This document shows positions 11,144-22,468 of a DNA stretch of 64,000 nt, in pieces (positions within the stretch are counted from its first letter, which is position 1; each line of letters opens with the position of its first letter). A program made the translations under genes and the position numbers. The stretch comes from Aldrovandia affinis. Taxonomy: Eukaryota > Chordata > Actinopteri > Notacanthiformes > Halosauridae. The notes beneath the pieces are model-generated. The model was given only the letters and a program-made list of their open reading frames with translations. It was not told where the DNA came from and did no database searches. The stretch spans positions 1,426,001-1,490,000 of the forward strand of contig JAINUG010000176.1 of assembly GCA_029706075.1 (NCBI GenBank), given 5' to 3'.

Positions 11144-11429
11144 ATCTAGAATATCAAAAAAGGATAATAGACTGAGAACAATGACCCAGGCTGGTTAAAA
11201 AATTTACATTATTGCGTTATGGGTATGCATCCCCTGACTGGCTGGATACTATGGACCTGAGCCAGCTCGGAGGGAGCTAAGACAGTTTGCTTTAGTGCCC
11301 AGATGTTTCTCTTGGACAATACAGTTTACAGTTATACAGTTCACTTATTTTGTGCCTATTTTCGTCTGTTTATTGCCAATTTCTAGCTTTTATGCCTTTT
11401 ATTCTGTGTCTATTTTGTGCCTTTTGTTG

Positions 11430-11520
11430 GATGCTGCTGGAACACCGAATTTCCCTTCAGGGATCAATAAAGTATCTATCTATATATCTATTTATCTATC
11501 GTTCTATCGACCTTTCTTTA
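11430..11520 (+). repeat. Retroposon 3' tail ending in (ATCT)n
   Basis: GGGATCAATAAAGTATCTAT followed by repeated ATCT is a common 3' end of fish non-LTR retroposons. Upstream sequence is too short or diverged for me to name a family. Confidence 0.45.
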
Positions 11521-12486
11521 ACAAATCTTACCCTGAAGCATGTATTTCTCCGCCCCTCTCTGGATAGAACGCTTCTTCCCCTCAGAGACAGCCTCCTGGT
11601 ACTTCTCTGCTCTGGACAGATAGAAAAAGATGTCACTGAAGGATGCCATATCTATTATTATTATTATTATTATATGTTAAACAGCTAACAATTTTTATTT
11701 CACTAGCAAGCAAGCAATAAATTATTAGCTAACCAACTAGCTAACACTAGCTAGTGCTAGTGAAGCAAGCAATAAATGATTAGCTAGCAAGCAAGCACTT
11801 GAAATCAACTCTAATCAACTCTAGACCCAAGTGCAGAGATGAGGCAGGAATCCAAAACAAACTTAAGTTTCATTGAAACACTGATGAAATCAACCAAACT
11901 AAACATTCAATAAAACACTGAAGAAATGAAACAAACATAAAGTTCAATAAAACACTGAAGAAATCAAACCAATGAAGCTAAGGATCAAAACTCTAAATGC
12001 CTGGACAAACACTGTAGCAACCAAACATGAGGAACAATCATTCAAGACCGAGCACAGAACAAAGAAAACGCAGCTTAAATAAGGCACAAAACAAGACACA
12101 AGTGGAAACACTCAAGACAATAAAACAAACAAACAGTCAAAACAATCAAGCAATTTAACAAACACACAAGAAAGGAGCATAATCAGTCCAATGTTGCCCT
12201 CTGGCAGCGAGAAGGAATAGTTAAAATAAGACTTAAATCTACTGCGTCCTTGTGAATTCTGGGCAGTAAAACAAAAAACTAGATATAGAGTTCCAGAAGA
12301 AAATCTTGCTGAAGGCTAAAGTGCTATATTTAAAATAGTGCACAGTTTAGTCAAATAATTGAAATTGGTGGTAGCAGTAGCAGTAGTAGCAATAGTAATC
12401 AAGGTATACATGTTTTATCAGAAGATTTGTACAAAAATCTAAATAAACTATCATTATACCTGTACAGCACAACATCTCCCATAATT
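11521..12486. other. Non-coding stretch
   Basis: Contains a short (TTA)n run near 11650-11675 and GCTAGC-rich near-repeats at 11700-11800. No gene, RNA or complete transposon was recognised. Confidence 0.5.
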
Positions 12487-12690
12487 TTTTTATATTACAT
12501 TATATTACAGGCATTTAGCAGACGCTCTTATCCAGAGCGACTTACAAAGTTTCACTTTTCTTTACATACAATCCATTTATACAGCTGGATATTTACTGAA
12601 GCAATCCAGGGTAAGTTCAACCTTGTTCAAGGTTACAACAGCAGTGCCCCCACCTGGGATCGAACCTGCGACCTTGGCGTTTAAATTCAG
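12487..12690 (-). mobile_element. tRNA-derived SINE, 5' truncated
   Basis: Read on the minus strand, it carries a pol III B box (GGTTCGATCCC at 12666-12656), a middle region shared with the SINE at 17378-17616, and the tail GCTCTGGATAAGAGCGTCTG. The A box is missing. The tail matches the 3' end of the L2-type LINE at 49130-49185, which suggests LINE-assisted mobilisation. Confidence 0.75.
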
Positions 12691-13886
12691 TTGACATATG
12701 GTGACTGAACCGGCCATGGAATATGGTTTAAATCATGTCATGCTCATCAAACCATTCAGTATGTCACAGTTTCAGTCACAAAAAGGGGTCCTTGACAGTT
12801 TAAATAAAGAAAATGATCTGAAAATGATGTACATGAGCACATTACAACTGTACAATACTGCTGATCACAGTGAAATAAAATACATACCTCTCTCACAGCA
12901 GAGACCTTACAGCTAAATGTCAGGGTCTTTTTGCAAAATGTTCAGCTATTACAAATAAGTGACACCACAAATATCTCAGTATCACAGAAATATGTGTTCT
13001 TCTTTCAATTAAGAAACTGGTGTACAGGAGCACATAACATCTTCACAATGCTGCTGATGGCAGCTTTAAAAATAAGTGAAATAAATAAATAAAGCCCTTT
13101 CTCACAGCAGAGAACTACAGCTAAATGGCAGGGTCTGTTTGCAAAATATTCAGTAAAATCAAACCTTTTTTCTATCAGAAATAATTGTCCTAAACTGTTT
13201 ATGTGAAAAAACATTTCTGAAAATATTATGAACTTACATACAGGAGCATATTAACGTGAAGAAAGATGCTATCAACAAAATTAGCACCCGGAACGACCAA
13301 TAGTTTTGTTAAAAGGGTGTAGTATCCATTTAATAATGCTGCTGATTGCAACTGAAAACCCTTTGTCACAGTAGCCACCTGCAGCTAAACAGGTTTAACA
13401 CCTTTAAGGTGCAGTACATGCTGAAGAGGTTACCTTAGCTTTTACACTAACACTTTCAAGTTTATCCAGCTAGGTTTGGACTGTCCCATTTGAAAGATTT
13501 TTGATCACTAACAAAATTACTTCCTTGCGGTCCTCTACATTGACCATAACTACAAATGTAAATACAGGGACGAGAAATAGTTGTGAAGAATGTAATGTTC
13601 AGATTGTCAAAATATAATGTTGGCTTTTAAAGGTACCTAAGCCAGCTATTTAATTTACTTTCCACTGCTGAAATTTTATCTTAAAATGTTTTCAGCATTA
13701 AAAATGGCCAAGCTGTACATATACAAAAGTGTGTATTATGTAAACATCTATACACAATATAATTGGCCTCCCAAATTATTAATATCAACATGAAGCCAAG
13801 CTAATACAACCTAAGAAAACCTAAGCATGCAATTGTAACAACGAAAAAAATACTATACATGTCTTTTTAACATAAGTTACCTAAGC
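12691..13886. other. Non-coding stretch with diverged internal near-repeats
   Basis: AT-rich. Several segments recur loosely within it (for example GCTAAATG-GCAGGGTCT-TTGCAAAAT at 12912-12942 and 13112-13150), suggesting an old degraded local duplication. No open frame resembles a protein family. Confidence 0.45.
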
Positions 13887-13891
13887 CAGCT

Positions 13892-15053
13892 TGTGGAGGG
13901 CGTCGGTCTCGGCAACATGGGAGTGGCAGGGTTGCCTTGTTGTGGAGGCCTTTGGAGCAACGAGACTTTCCGGGGGCAGGTTTGGCACTCTCACAGGGTG
14001 TGAGAGTGAACTGTTGCCCGGAAGGTTACTCCAAAGGCCATAATTGATTTAATTATTATTTAATTGATGTTAATTGGTAAGTGATTATTCACTTACCTGT
14101 TTGTGTGTGAGAATGTGAGCGGGTGTGGTCTGTCAATTGTTTGGTGTTTTGTGATTAGGTGTGTGAACGTTAAACCGGTGATTGCCTCACGAGTCCCACC
14201 TGAACCAGGCAGGAAGTAAGCCTATTTAAGAGCAGGTGGGGCAAGCGGGGAATCAGTTAGTCTTGTCATTATGTGTGTGTATTTGAGAGTTAGTCTTTGT
14301 CTTGTCATTGATGTGTGCGAATTAAGACTTATGGGTTGTGCGTGCGTGCGTGCATGCGTGCATGCGCAGTATAGTGTGGAGTATAACTTCAATGTCTGTT
14401 GTGACGTACTGTGTCATTGGTGTGTGTATCAGAGTCTTGTCATCCATGTGTGTGTCTGGAGAAGTGTTTACCCCCTTCATGTGGGCGTGTCGTTTGTGAG
14501 TGTTCGTGTTCAATGTGACTGTCGGGCATGGTGGCTCATGTCTGTAATCCAAGCTTCTGGGAGGCGGAGTCTGTGTGGAGTTTATGTTGAGTTCTGTGTG
14601 CTTTTGTCGAAAGGTAAACACCTTGTGGTAAAGAGGGAGAGAGGGCGCCTCTCGCCCTAGAGTTCTACCCTGTCCCGTAAGTGTTGATGTGTGTTAAATG
14701 TGGATGTATGAAGGCGGTGTGGAAAGCCGCTGATTGTCTGTGTTTGTATGTGTGTTCCCCGTAAGGGGATTCCCCCCTCCGAGGAGGCGGGGCTTTCATT
14801 TATTGTTGGTTTATTTTAGTTTCTTATTTTAGTTAATTGTTTTTGCCCGAAAGCTTTGCGGCAAGTAGGGTGAAGACTTTGTGTTTGTTTGTTTTATTTT
14901 AACCTGATCTCCCACTGTCTCTCTCCCATGTCTGGGGGGAGAGACAGAAAAAATTCAAGATCCGGTCCGTAGACCAGCAAACCCCACTCCTCTGACACTA
15001 CTTACCATCAGCTGCTCTGCTCCAGTCCAGGGATTGTCACGTGGCATGTGACA
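13892..15053 (+). repeat. Solo LTR with CAGCT target duplication
   Basis: Starts TGTGGAGGGC at 13892, ends CATGTGACA at 15053, and is flanked on both sides by CAGCT (13887-13891 and 15054-15058): TG...CA ends plus a 5-bp duplication, the signature of an LTR. A TATTTAAG box near 14222 could be its promoter. A 3' fragment of the same LTR family occurs at 37255-37317 and 38421-38575. No internal gag-pol adjoins it, so it is most simply a solo LTR left by recombination. Strand is inferred from the TATA-like box. Confidence 0.8.
14521..14572 (+). ncRNA. 7SL (SRP RNA) Alu-domain-like segment inside the LTR
   Basis: The segment GGGCATGGTGGCTCATGTCT, followed by GTAATCC and then GGGAGGCGGAG, matches the 5' Alu domain of 7SL RNA, the part from which Alu was derived. 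Only about 50 bases are recognisable; the rest of 7SL is absent, so it is not a functional SRP RNA gene. It is embedded in the LTR rather than flanked by its own duplications. Confidence 0.55.
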
Positions 15054-15119
15054 CAGCTATTTAACTTACTTTCCACATTTACTGTTTGCACCCCCTAACC
15101 TTATCGGGAGCAAATCCCA

Positions 15120-16036
15120 CATAAGAATAAATAATGACGAGAACGGACCATTCGGCCCATCTAGGCTCGTCATGTCCTAATCTAAAGAGTATCTAGTACT
15201 ATATCTAGCCTGGATTTGAAGTGTTTTCCACCTCCATTACATGACCTGGCAAGCCGTTCCAGGCATTAACAACTCTCTGTGTACAGAAATTTGCCTTTAA
15301 CTAATTTCCACCTGTGGCCTCTTGTTCTGCTGACCCCACTTATCTTAAAAAATCTTTGGTTTTTCACTTTGTTAATCCCTTTTAGGAATTAAAAAAACCT
15401 AAATCAAATCCCCCCAAGTCTCCGTTTGCTAAGCTTAAATAGATTGAGTGCCTTAAGTCTATCATCATAACTTTTACCTTTCATATCAGGTATCAGTTTA
15501 GTTGCCCTTCTTTGGACTTTTTCAAGAGCTTCTATATCTTTCTTGTAGTGCGGTGCCCAGAACTGCACACCGAATTCTAAGTGAGGTCTGACAAAGGCAT
15601 TATATAACATTAATATAACTTCCTTTGATTTATACTCAATACTTTTTGCTATGTATCCCAGCATCCTGTTGGCTTTTTTCCACTGCTGTAGCACACTGTT
15701 TTGATGCAGATAGGCTTTGATCATCTACAATTCCTAAGTCTTTCTCAAATTGGACACCTACTAACTTTTCTGTCCTCCCATAAACTACGAATGTTTTTCT
15801 TTCCCACATGCATAACTTTACATTTAGCAATATTGAATGTCATGTACCACGTATCTACCCACTCTTGGATTTTGTTTAAATCATCTTGGATTACTTTAGT
15901 CGATTCCAAAATGTTTGCCAAACCCCTGAGTTTAGTATCATCTGAAAATGTAACTATTTTGCTACTAAGGTCCATATCAAGATCATTTATGTAAATATGG
16001 AAGAGCAGAGGTCCCAACACCGATCCCTGCGGGACA
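15120..16036 (-). pseudogene. CR1-like LINE, 3' half (reverse transcriptase C-terminus and 3'UTR)
   Basis: On the minus strand the fragment begins at the RT motif [11 protein letters not shown] (about 16035), goes through a catalytic box altered to FSDDT (usually F/YADD) and VQRRATKLIP, then a 3' untranslated part (15400-15120) that includes GAACGGACCATTCGGCCCAT. The frame shifts near 15750-15830. The 5' part is absent, as is typical of LINE truncation. A related, rearranged copy lies at 34545-35370. Confidence 0.8.
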
Positions 16037-17055
16037 TGTTAGTGCCAAATAACTCCCATAGTCTACACTATGCATGTATGGTTGTAAATGCAGGATTTAA
16101 AATTGGTTTAACTAGCAATCTAGCCAGCTAACTTAAATATCAAACTGTTAACTTGTAGCTAATGACTGCAATTAAAATGAATGTACAGAATGCACCAGCG
16201 ACAGAAAACACAGCTAGTTAGCAAACTAAAACAGACAATTAATTACCAATTTAGCTATCATGGCACGCAGTCATGAAATATTCCAACAAGTTAGCTAGCT
16301 AATGTTAATCTTAGCTGATATAGATATTTAATATGGGTAACTGATAGGTAAAACATCCAGCTATGAACTTAGCATAGTCAAAACATTAGTTATGCATGAT
16401 CTTTCCATATATTGGCAACCATTTGAAGCACAGCATCCACACAAATAAAAAAATTAGATTGCAAATCCATTGGTGGTGCCAATTATAAAATACTACCGAT
16501 ACTAAGGTAGCTTGTTTGTTAAATGTGGTTATAATGTGGTTAGCAGTTATGTCACAAGTGTTTAAGATAGCTATGTAGCCACCAAAAAGACTATGTTTTT
16601 ATAATTATTCATCAAATTTGCATCCATCCACATTAGACAGGTGGTGTTGGAGATAATGCTGTAAACAGCTGTAAATTAGCTTTTTTACAGCTAAAAGTTT
16701 AAATAATTTAAGTAATTCCCAGGGTGCATTGCTGCTGTACAATTTTGCTGTATATTTTTACTGCAATTTCTTAGTGTATTTGGACTCACATATTTTATAT
16801 TGTGTTCCAGACTCCTTATACTCCTTTAACTAATGTGGAATTCTATTGGCACCAAAAAGGTATTTGAAACTCATTAGAGTACTCTATGCTAACTCAGGTG
16901 CAATCATAATGATAGAAAATGTTTGCTCTGCAAACTTTTCATTATCAAGAGGCTTGCGATAAGGATGCTCATTATCCCCTCTGTGTTTGATCTTATCTCA
17001 ATGTCACTGTCAATTAACTGATATCACTCCTATTACTTTCATATACCGCTATTTA
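16037..17055. other. Non-coding stretch
   Basis: AT-rich with many TAGCTAG motifs. No coding potential or transposon ends were recognised before the Tc1 terminus at 17056. Confidence 0.5.
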
Positions 17056-17160
17056 CACTCAGTGGCCACTTTATTAGGTACACCTTTCTAGTACTGGGTA
17101 GGACCCCCTTTTGCCCCCAGAGCAGCAGATTGTTGACATGGGGATTTTTACATGATGGCA

Positions 17161-18300
17161 TCACGCAGTTGCTGCAGGTTTGTCGGCTGCACATTCATGT
17201 TGCGAATCTCCTGTTCCACCACATCCCAGTCTCTGGTGCTCTATTGGACTGAGATCTGGCGATTGTGGAGGCCATTGGAGTACACTGAACTCATTATCAT
17301 GTTTGTGGAACCAGCTTGAGATGACGTGTGCTTTGTGACAAGGCGCATTATCCTGCTGCAAGTAGCCATTCGAAGATTTTTACATTTTTTTTAACATTTT
17401 TTAGGCATTTAGCAGATGCTCTTATCCAGAGAGACTTACACAGTTTACATGTCTTTACATACAATCCATTTGTACAGCTGGATATTTTACTGAAGCAATT
17501 CAGGTTAAGTACCTTGCTGAAGGGTACAAGAGCAGTGCCCCACCTGGGAATTGAACCTGCAACCTCTAAGTTACAAGCCCAGCTCCCTAACCATTACACT
17601 ACACTGCCAACCTGCCAAGATGGGTAGACTGTGGCCATAAAGTGATGCACATTGTCAGCTTCAAGACTCAGGTAGACTGTAGCATTTAAACGATGTTTAA
17701 TTGGTATTAAGGGGTGTAATATGTGCTAAGAAAACATTCCCCACACCATTACACCACCACCAGCAGCCTGAACCGTTGACACAAGGCAGGATGGATGCAT
17801 GGATTCATGTTGTTGTTGTGCCAAATTCTGACCATACCAACTGCATGTCGCAGCAGAAATCGAGATTTGTCAGACCAGGCAACGTTTTTCCAATCTTCAA
17901 CTGTCCAGTTTTGGTGAGCCTGTGCCCACTGTAGCCTCACTTTCCTGTTCTTAGCTGAGACAGGTGTTCTTTTGCTGCTGTAGCCCATCCACTTCAAGGT
18001 TCGACTTGTTGTGCATTCAGAGATGCTCTTCTGCATACCACTGTTGTAATGCGTGGTTATTTGAGTTACTGTCACCTTCCTGTCAGCTTGAACCAGTCTG
18101 GCCATTCTACTCTGACCTCTCTCATTAACAAGGCGTTTTTGCCCACAGAACTGCCACTCACTGGATATGTTTTATTTTTCGCACCATTCTTTGTAAACTC
18201 TAGAGACTGTGCATGAAAATCCCATGAGATCAGCAGTTTCTGAGGTAATCACACCACCCCGTCTGGCACCAACAATCATTCCATGGTCAAAGTCACATTT
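17161..18300 (-). pseudogene. Tc1-like transposase, degraded
   Basis: The N-terminal helix-turn-helix region is at about 18290-18170 (MIVGARRGG and SRVYKEWCEK). The middle domain, 18105-17750, has [11 protein letters not shown] and the first catalytic Asp in [12 protein letters not shown]. The C-terminal part, 17361-17161, has MQQDNAPCH (second Asp) and FSVLQWPPQSPDLSPIEH, so the DDE-type triad is still visible. Frame changes and the SINE at 17378-17616 break it. An active enzyme would move the element into TA sites. Confidence 0.85.
17378..17616 (-). mobile_element. Nearly full-length tRNA-derived SINE inside Tc1
   Basis: On the minus strand: a tRNA-like head with A-box-like GTGTAATGGTTAGGGAGC, B box GGTTCAATTCC, the conserved middle seen also at 12487-12690, and the tail CTCTGGATAAGAGCATCTGC. 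It is flanked by AAGAT at 17373-17377 and 17617-17621, a short probable target duplication that interrupts the transposase frame. Confidence 0.8.
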
Positions 18301-18302
18301 CT

Positions 18303-18675
18303 TCCACAACAGGTGGCTGCCTTCCTCCAATCCAAGGGGATTGATTTGGACTGCAACAACATTGAGGCATGCCACACTCTGTCCCGGAGAAACGATGACA
18401 AAACAGCTGTCATAATGAGGTTTGTCAACAGAAAACACAAAACTGCACTGCTAAAACAAGGAAGGAAACTGAAGGGATCAAACGTCTACCTAAATGAACA
18501 TCTGACAAAACGCAACGCCGACATCGCCAGAAAAGCACGCTACATGAAGAAACAGAGAAAAATCCAAACTACTTGGACGACAAACTGCAAAGTATTCATC
18601 AAGCTAAATGGAACACCGGAGGAGGCCAAAGTGTTGGTGATCAGAAACATCGAGGAACTGGATAAATACCAGTGA
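18303..18675 (+). pseudogene. LINE ORF1 C-terminal fragment
   Basis: The frame ends at 18675. Recognisable features are a segment beginning FLQSKGIDLDCNNIEACH, then a basic region (KQGRKLKGSNVYLNEHLTKR), as in ORF1 proteins of some jockey/CR1-like elements that bind the element RNA. The start of ORF1 was lost at insertion; the bases before 18303 belong to Tc1. Spacing of about 65 bases to ORF2 is compatible with a two-ORF LINE. Confidence 0.65.
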
Positions 18676-18742
18676 TCATCATAAATTGGACTGTAAGGTA
18701 GGCTAATGAATATCCAAGTGACTAAATACTTATCACACAACC

Positions 18743-21700
18743 ATGACACACACTGAAATAATTCATTCATCTACATCTGGAGACAATAGCCAACTAACTC
18801 AAATGATTGTTGATCATGATACACTGGAACTGAAATCATTTGAATACACTGATCACAATTTACAGGACATAGAAAATGATATAGACCCGGACAATAATTT
18901 ATTCTCCAATATCATCGATAATTGCTGCTACTACACAGATGAACAGTACAACCAGTCCATTAAGACTGATAGCAAATTATCAATAATCCACTTCAATAGC
19001 AGAAGCATGTATGCAAACCTGCGATGGATTGGCGACCTGTCCAGGGTGTATTCCTGCCTCTCGCCCGGAACGCATGCTGGGATAGGCTCCAGCCCCCCGC
19101 GACCCTGACCAGGAATAAGCGGCTTAGATAATGGATGGATGGATGGATGGATGTATGCAAACTTCAATAACATCAAGGAGTACTTAAATCAGTTTACACA
19201 TCCATTCAACATAATTGCCATTTCTGAAACTTGGATTAACCCTGATAAAGGAATGGACTTTGAACTGTCTGGATATGAATTAAATTACATAAACAGAAAA
19301 AACAAGAGTGGAGGGGGAGTGGCTGTGTATGTGGATGTAAACTTGAATTATAAGCTGATAGAAAGTATGACAACTGTGATTGACAACTTATTAGAATGCT
19401 TGACAATTGAAATTTGCATAGAAAAAAATAAATATATAATAATTAGCTGTATATATAGAGCACCAGGTTCTAGTATTGAAGTATTCATGGACTGGATGGA
19501 AGAGATGTTTTCAAAAACTAATCAAAAAGTAATTTTCATCTGTGGGGATATAAACATTGATCTACTAAATCCAAATAAGCACAAAATGACTGATTCATTT
19601 ATCAATACAATGTATAGTATGACCTTATATCCTAAAATTACCAGACCCAGCAGAATCACACCCCATTGTGCCACTTTAATAGATAACATATTTACTAATG
19701 ACATAGAAAACAAGACAGTGAGTGGACTATTAATTAACGACATCAGTGACCACCTACCAGTTTTTACAGTTTATGACAGCAACTGCAAGAAAAATCAGAC
19801 AGACGAAAAACTACAATACAGACGAGTAAGGACAGAGGAATCCATGAATGCATTAAAGAATGATTTACTAGCACAAAATTGGGAATTAATATATAAAGAA
19901 AAGGATATTGACTGTGCATATGATACATACTTAAGAACATTTAATTGATTATATAATAAAAATTGTCCATTAAAACAATATAGTAGAAAACAAAATTATA
20001 CAGATCGACCATGGATCACAAAGGGATTACAAAATGCCTGTAAAAAGAAAAATACACTCTATAGAGAATTCATTAAACAAAGATCTAAAGAGGCAGAAAA
20101 TAAATATAAAAAATATAAAAATAAGCTAACCAATATTATAAGGATTTGTAGGAAGGAATACTATAGTAAAATATTAAATAACAGTAAACATAATATTAAA
20201 GGAATATGGAACATATTAAATCGTATTATTAGAAATGGTTCTAGACAAATAAATTACCCTCAATATTTTATTGATAATGACATTAAAATTGATAATATGG
20301 ACAATGTGGTTAACAGCTTTAATACGTTTTTTTTGTAAAACCTAGCAGAAAACATCCCTGATCCAGTGACATCTGAGGAATGGAATGATAACCTTATAGA
20401 AAGGAATCCCAGCTCAATGTTTCTCACAGCTGTGGAAGAGAATGAAATTATAGATATTGTTAATAAATGCAGTAATAAAATGTCCACAGACTGTAATGAA
20501 ATTGATATGACATTAGTGAAAAGGGGATTTCTGAACCACTAACACACATCTGTAACTTATCATTCCAAACTGGTAAATTTCCAAACAAAATGAAAATAGC
20601 AAAAGTCATACCGCTGTATAAAACTGGGGATAGACACAACTTCACAAATTACAGACCCGTTTCTTTACTTCCACAATTCTCTAAGATTCTAGAAAAACTC
20701 TTCAACAATAGATTAGACAAATTCATAGATAAACACAAATTACTTAGTGATAGTCAATACGGATTCAGATCAAACAGATCAACATCACTGGCATTAATGG
20801 AATTAATTGAGGAAATTACAAACTCTATAGATCATAAAAAGTATGCAGTTGGGGTATTTATCGATCTTAAAAAAGCATTTGACACAATCAATCATGACAT
20901 ATTAATCAATAAAATGGAACGGTATGGCATCAGGGGAATAGTATTGAATTGGGTGAGAAGTTATTTAAGTAACAGGCAACAATTTGTGAAGTTGGGAGAG
21001 TCTCTCATCATGCTTGGACATTGTTTGTGGTGTCCCCCAGGGGTCAGTTTTGGGTCCTAAACTGTTCATCCTTTACATAAACGACATATGTAAAGTATCA
21101 GAAATATTGAAGTTGGTATTATTTGCGGATGATACAAATATTTGTTGTTCTAGGGTGAATTTACAGGAGCTATTAGAGGTGACTACTTCAGAAATGTGCA
21201 AGTTAAAAAGGTGGTTTGACAGAAACAAATTATCATTAAATCTGAGCAAAACAAAAATCATGTTATTTGGTAATTGTAAAATTAATACTCAAGTACATGT
21301 ACAGGTTGATGGTGTTGACATTGAAAGAGTCTGTGAAAACAAATTTCTTGGTGTGATAATAGATGAGAAAATCAGCTGGAAATCTCACATAAAACATGTA
21401 CAAAATAAACTGTCAAGAAGTATTTCAGTACTGAGCAAAGCAAAGCACGTTCTGGACCATAAATCACTCCACATTCTATACTGTTCACTGGTTTTACCAT
21501 ATTTAAATTACTGTGCGGAGGTTTGGGGAAATACTTATAAATGTTCATTACAAGCACTATCTATACTTCAAAAAAGAGCCATAAGGATAATTCATAATGC
21601 CGGATATCGAGATCACACTAATATATTATTCTTAAAGTCAAAAGCAATAAAATTCACTGATCTAGTAGAATTTCAGACAGCACAAATAATGTATAAAGCA

Positions 21701-21784
21701 AGAAATAATCAACTGCCAGGAAATATTCAAAGGGTGTTCTTTGATAGAGAGGGGGGTTATAATTTGAGGGGGAAGTTAAATTAA
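18743..21784 (+). pseudogene. LINE ORF2: endonuclease and reverse transcriptase, broken
   Basis: The endonuclease starts after a short leader and is interrupted at 19019-19150 by an L2 fragment. It has IIAISETWI, IYRAPGS, CGDININD-like FICGDINIDLL and the C-terminal NDISDHLPVF catalytic block. A stop at 19946 and another near 20337 fall in the linker. Reverse transcriptase follows from 20590 (NYRPVSLLP; IDLKKAFDTINHDIL), with a frameshift near 21015, then [20 protein letters not shown] (catalytic Asp pair) and the C-terminal RAIRIIHNA region. Together these nick the target and copy the RNA. Stops and the frameshift make this copy inactive. Confidence 0.85.
19019..19150 (+). mobile_element. 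L2-type LINE/SINE 3' end nested in the LINE endonuclease
   Basis: 132 bp containing CCAGGGTGTATTCCTGCC, GGGATAGGCTCCAGCCCC and a (GGAT)n tail, a common fish L2-type 3' end. It is flanked by a perfect 12-bp duplication, ATGTATGCAAAC, at 19007-19018 and 19151-19162. Removing the insert and one duplication restores the reading frame of the endonuclease. Confidence 0.9.
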
Positions 21785-22468
21785 AAAATTCTTAGTGTAC
21801 GGACGACATTAAAAACTTTTTGTATTTCAATCTGTGGAGTGAAGCTATGGAACAGTATGAATGTGGAGTTAAAACAATGTCCAAGCATAAATCAGTTGAA
21901 AAAGAGGTATAAGGATTTGATTTTTAAAAGGTACAGGGGTAACGAAGGGCATTGACATTCACCAGGTGTTTACATAGATTATTATTATTATTATTATTTA
22001 CTTTTTATATTTTCCTTTTGGTTGATACATGTTTATTTCTATTATTTGGTATATGTGTAAATATTAAATATATGTTTATTTATATTATTTGGTATATGTG
22101 TAAATATTAAATATGGAAGTTAATTGATGATTAGCAATTAGCTGAATAGTGGAGAAGGGGTAGGATTAGATACGTTTTTACTTCTTCCTACTCCTTTTTG
22201 GACATGTCTTAGTATTATTGTTTATTTGTTTTGTTGTTGCAATTTTGTTTTATATATATATACATATTTTATATATCTAACATGTTCAAAATAAAATGTT
22301 AATTCATTCATTCATTCATTCATTCCCCATTCATATTTTTGGTCTGAACAACAACTGAACCTCTTGACCATATCTGCATGCTTTTATGCATTGAGTTGCT
22401 GCCACATGATTGGCTGATTAGATAATTGCATTAACGAGCAGGTGTACAGGTGTACCTGTACTCATCTC

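Larger units (their letters stand above)
18302..22324 (+). mobile_element. 5'-truncated non-LTR retrotransposon with (ATTC)n tail
   Basis: Inserted in the Tc1 element between TTTCTTCC (near 18305) and CCCCATTCAT (near 22323). It carries the end of ORF1, an ORF2 with apurinic-type endonuclease and reverse transcriptase, and ends in ATTC repeats at 22302-22324. It belongs to the CR1/L2/Rex/Jockey assemblage; I cannot fix the clade. Confidence 0.85.
17056..22468 (-). mobile_element. Tc1-like transposon interrupted by a SINE and a LINE
   Basis: Starts with the terminal repeat ACACTCAGTGGCCACTTTAT next to a TA at 17054-17055. Minus-strand transposase remnants run to 18300. The sequence is then interrupted by a LINE, and the 5' untranslated part resumes at about 22320 (GATTGGCTGATTAGATAATT). 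The far terminal repeat is truncated after GTGTACCT near 22468, so only one complete end survives. Confidence 0.85.

Noticed and set aside
14521..14572. Primate Alu contamination
   Set aside because: The match is confined to about 50 bases, diverges from Alu, and sits in a fish-type LTR with intact duplications.
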